33,768 bases of DNA, from contig NW_003143302.1 of the NCBI RefSeq assembly GCF_000003605.2, positions 205,051-238,818 of the forward strand. The letters run 5' to 3'. Position 1 is the first letter of the stretch. Every line of letters begins with the position of its first letter. Source of the DNA: Saccoglossus kowalevskii (lineage: Eukaryota > Hemichordata > Enteropneusta > Harrimaniidae). Shown here piece after piece: positions 32,838-33,768 of the stretch. The notes beneath the pieces were generated by a model that had not been told where the DNA came from, searched no databases, and saw only the letters and a list, made by a program, of their open reading frames with translations. Position numbers and translations under genes: made by a program.

Positions 32838-33192
32838 CTGAAATCGCGAGAGTGTAGTTGTGACCTCGATAATATACGACTTCAAACAAAATATCAAAAT
32901 GTATAATGTATTTAATAATCAGAGGCGCCAGACGTGTCCACAAATATGAAGTATTTGTAAAAAAAAACACCACAATTTACCTGTACTGAACTTTTCCTGC
33001 GAATATATATCAATGATATTTTCCATGTTTCCATGGCTCCTCTAAATATTTACACTACTCAGAAACGTAGTTATCTTCGATAAATAAACAGTCCAAAAAT
33101 ATTTCAAAAATACCATGTTTTCCTCAAAATAGCCAAACATTATCACCAAGAAATGAACACGTTGTGATCCTTAATACATTGTACCTCTTGCT

Positions 33193-33312
33193 AAAGCAAG
33201 TGCATTGAAAATTCGATTGATACTGGTCTTGCAAGTGTTTGAAACTTGTTTCATGTACTTTCGAAATAGTTGATTGCGGTGACTCTCTATATTTTTCGGT
33301 TAAAATTGGCAT
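33193..33312 (-). CDS. Possible 5' exon of the same unidentified gene
   Basis: MPILTEKYRESPQSTISKVH followed by ETSFKHLQDQYQSNFQC, ending at a donor-like ag|gtacaa. It is polar and protein-like but has no domain. It joins in phase to a small candidate exon (33036-32976), but that one does not join to 32837, so the model is unproven. Confidence 0.2.
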
Positions 33313-33427
33313 AGTATTTGTAGTGTGCCTTTTTCAAATGTTTTCAATAACGCTTGATTTTCTTTAAATTCGCTTTATTCGCTTTAGTATAATTATCCGA
33401 ATAATTAATTAAGTTACTCTGTTCGCG

Positions 33428-33705
33428 ATTTCGTTTTACTAGATTAGTTTAATACGCAAAGTTACTTGCCGTCCTCCTAAATGCCAATGAAATCACGACA
33501 AATGCTGACAATTATCTTGATATTTGTTATGTTATTTGTAACCTGCATCATTATATTCCCTAGACATGCTGCTGGAAATGCTTAATCCAAATATGTATCA
33601 GATAAAGCGAGAAACACAACTACAATCCCGTTTCTATCTCGATAGACGTAGTTAGTTATTAGTAAATGTGTATTTGCAATAGATCAATGAGAATTTGATG
33701 TGGTT
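33428..33705. repeat. Diverged direct repeat, copy 2
   Basis: Second copy of the block at 20107-20380, in the same orientation and 13.3 kb away. Similarity runs on towards the window end but fades. Confidence 0.5.
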
Positions 33706-33768
33706 ATACACGGATACGTGCTTAATAAAATCAGCTATATTGGCCTGAGGCGGCGCTACATTGATGTA

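Noticed and set aside
32976-33036. Small candidate exon on the - strand (GAMETWKISLIYIRRKSSVQ)
   Set aside because: Good splice sites, but its exit phase puts a stop codon in the next candidate exon, so it is not annotated as an exon.
1-33768. CRISPR arrays, operons, bacterial promoters, rRNA or full tRNA genes
   Set aside because: None seen; the spliced genes and repeats show that this is animal nuclear DNA.

Overview
The window is nuclear DNA of a multicellular animal. It is AT-rich, its genes are cut into short exons by long GT-AG introns, and it carries decayed transposons. Genus and species cannot be read from the sequence. The gene content (an invertebrate-type TRPV channel, a divergent histamine-N-methyltransferase-like gene and a stand-alone EgtD-type histidine methyltransferase) suggests a non-vertebrate metazoan, perhaps a marine deuterostome such as a hemichordate or cephalochordate; that placement is a weak inference.

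Three genes could be assembled exon by exon with consistent splice phase. (1) A complete TRPV-type channel lies on the + strand at 1728-19867: 15 exons, 2079 coding bases, 692 aa, with an ankyrin domain, S1-S6, a pore loop and a TRP-box Trp. (2) An HNMT-like SAM methyltransferase lies on the - strand at 9783-4731 (5 exons, 355 aa from the chosen start). All of it sits inside the 9.1-kb first intron of the channel gene, and one of its introns appears to use a GC-AG splice pair. (3) A stand-alone EgtD/DUF2260-type methyltransferase lies on the - strand at 26527-21296 (5 exons, 320 aa, all four introns in phase 1). It is tail-to-tail with the channel gene, 1.4 kb downstream of its stop.

Layout: 1-1727, 5' flank of the channel. 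1958-11067, channel intron 1, holding the nested HNMT-like gene and two small inverted-repeat elements (4351-4614, 6748-6880). 11068-19867, the other channel exons; intron 9 carries a 1.5-kb transposon with long terminal inverted repeats and a perfect 9-bp target duplication. 19868-21295, the convergent 3' flanks, holding a decayed copy of the end of EgtD-like exon 4. 21296-26527, the EgtD-like gene; its last intron contains an antisense-to-window LINE reverse-transcriptase relic, and its first intron a decayed copy of the end of exon 1. 26528-33768, mostly repeats: a TIR element with internal tandem units (27807-28916), a possible tRNA-derived SINE, a fold-back repeat (31478-31937), possible exons of an unidentified - strand gene (32652-33312), and a block at 33428-33705 that resembles 20107-20380.

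Both methyltransferases belong to families whose known members act on imidazole compounds (histamine, histidine), and they bracket or sit inside a sensory-type cation channel gene. Whether that is a functional cluster or chance cannot be decided from one window; it is offered as a testable idea.
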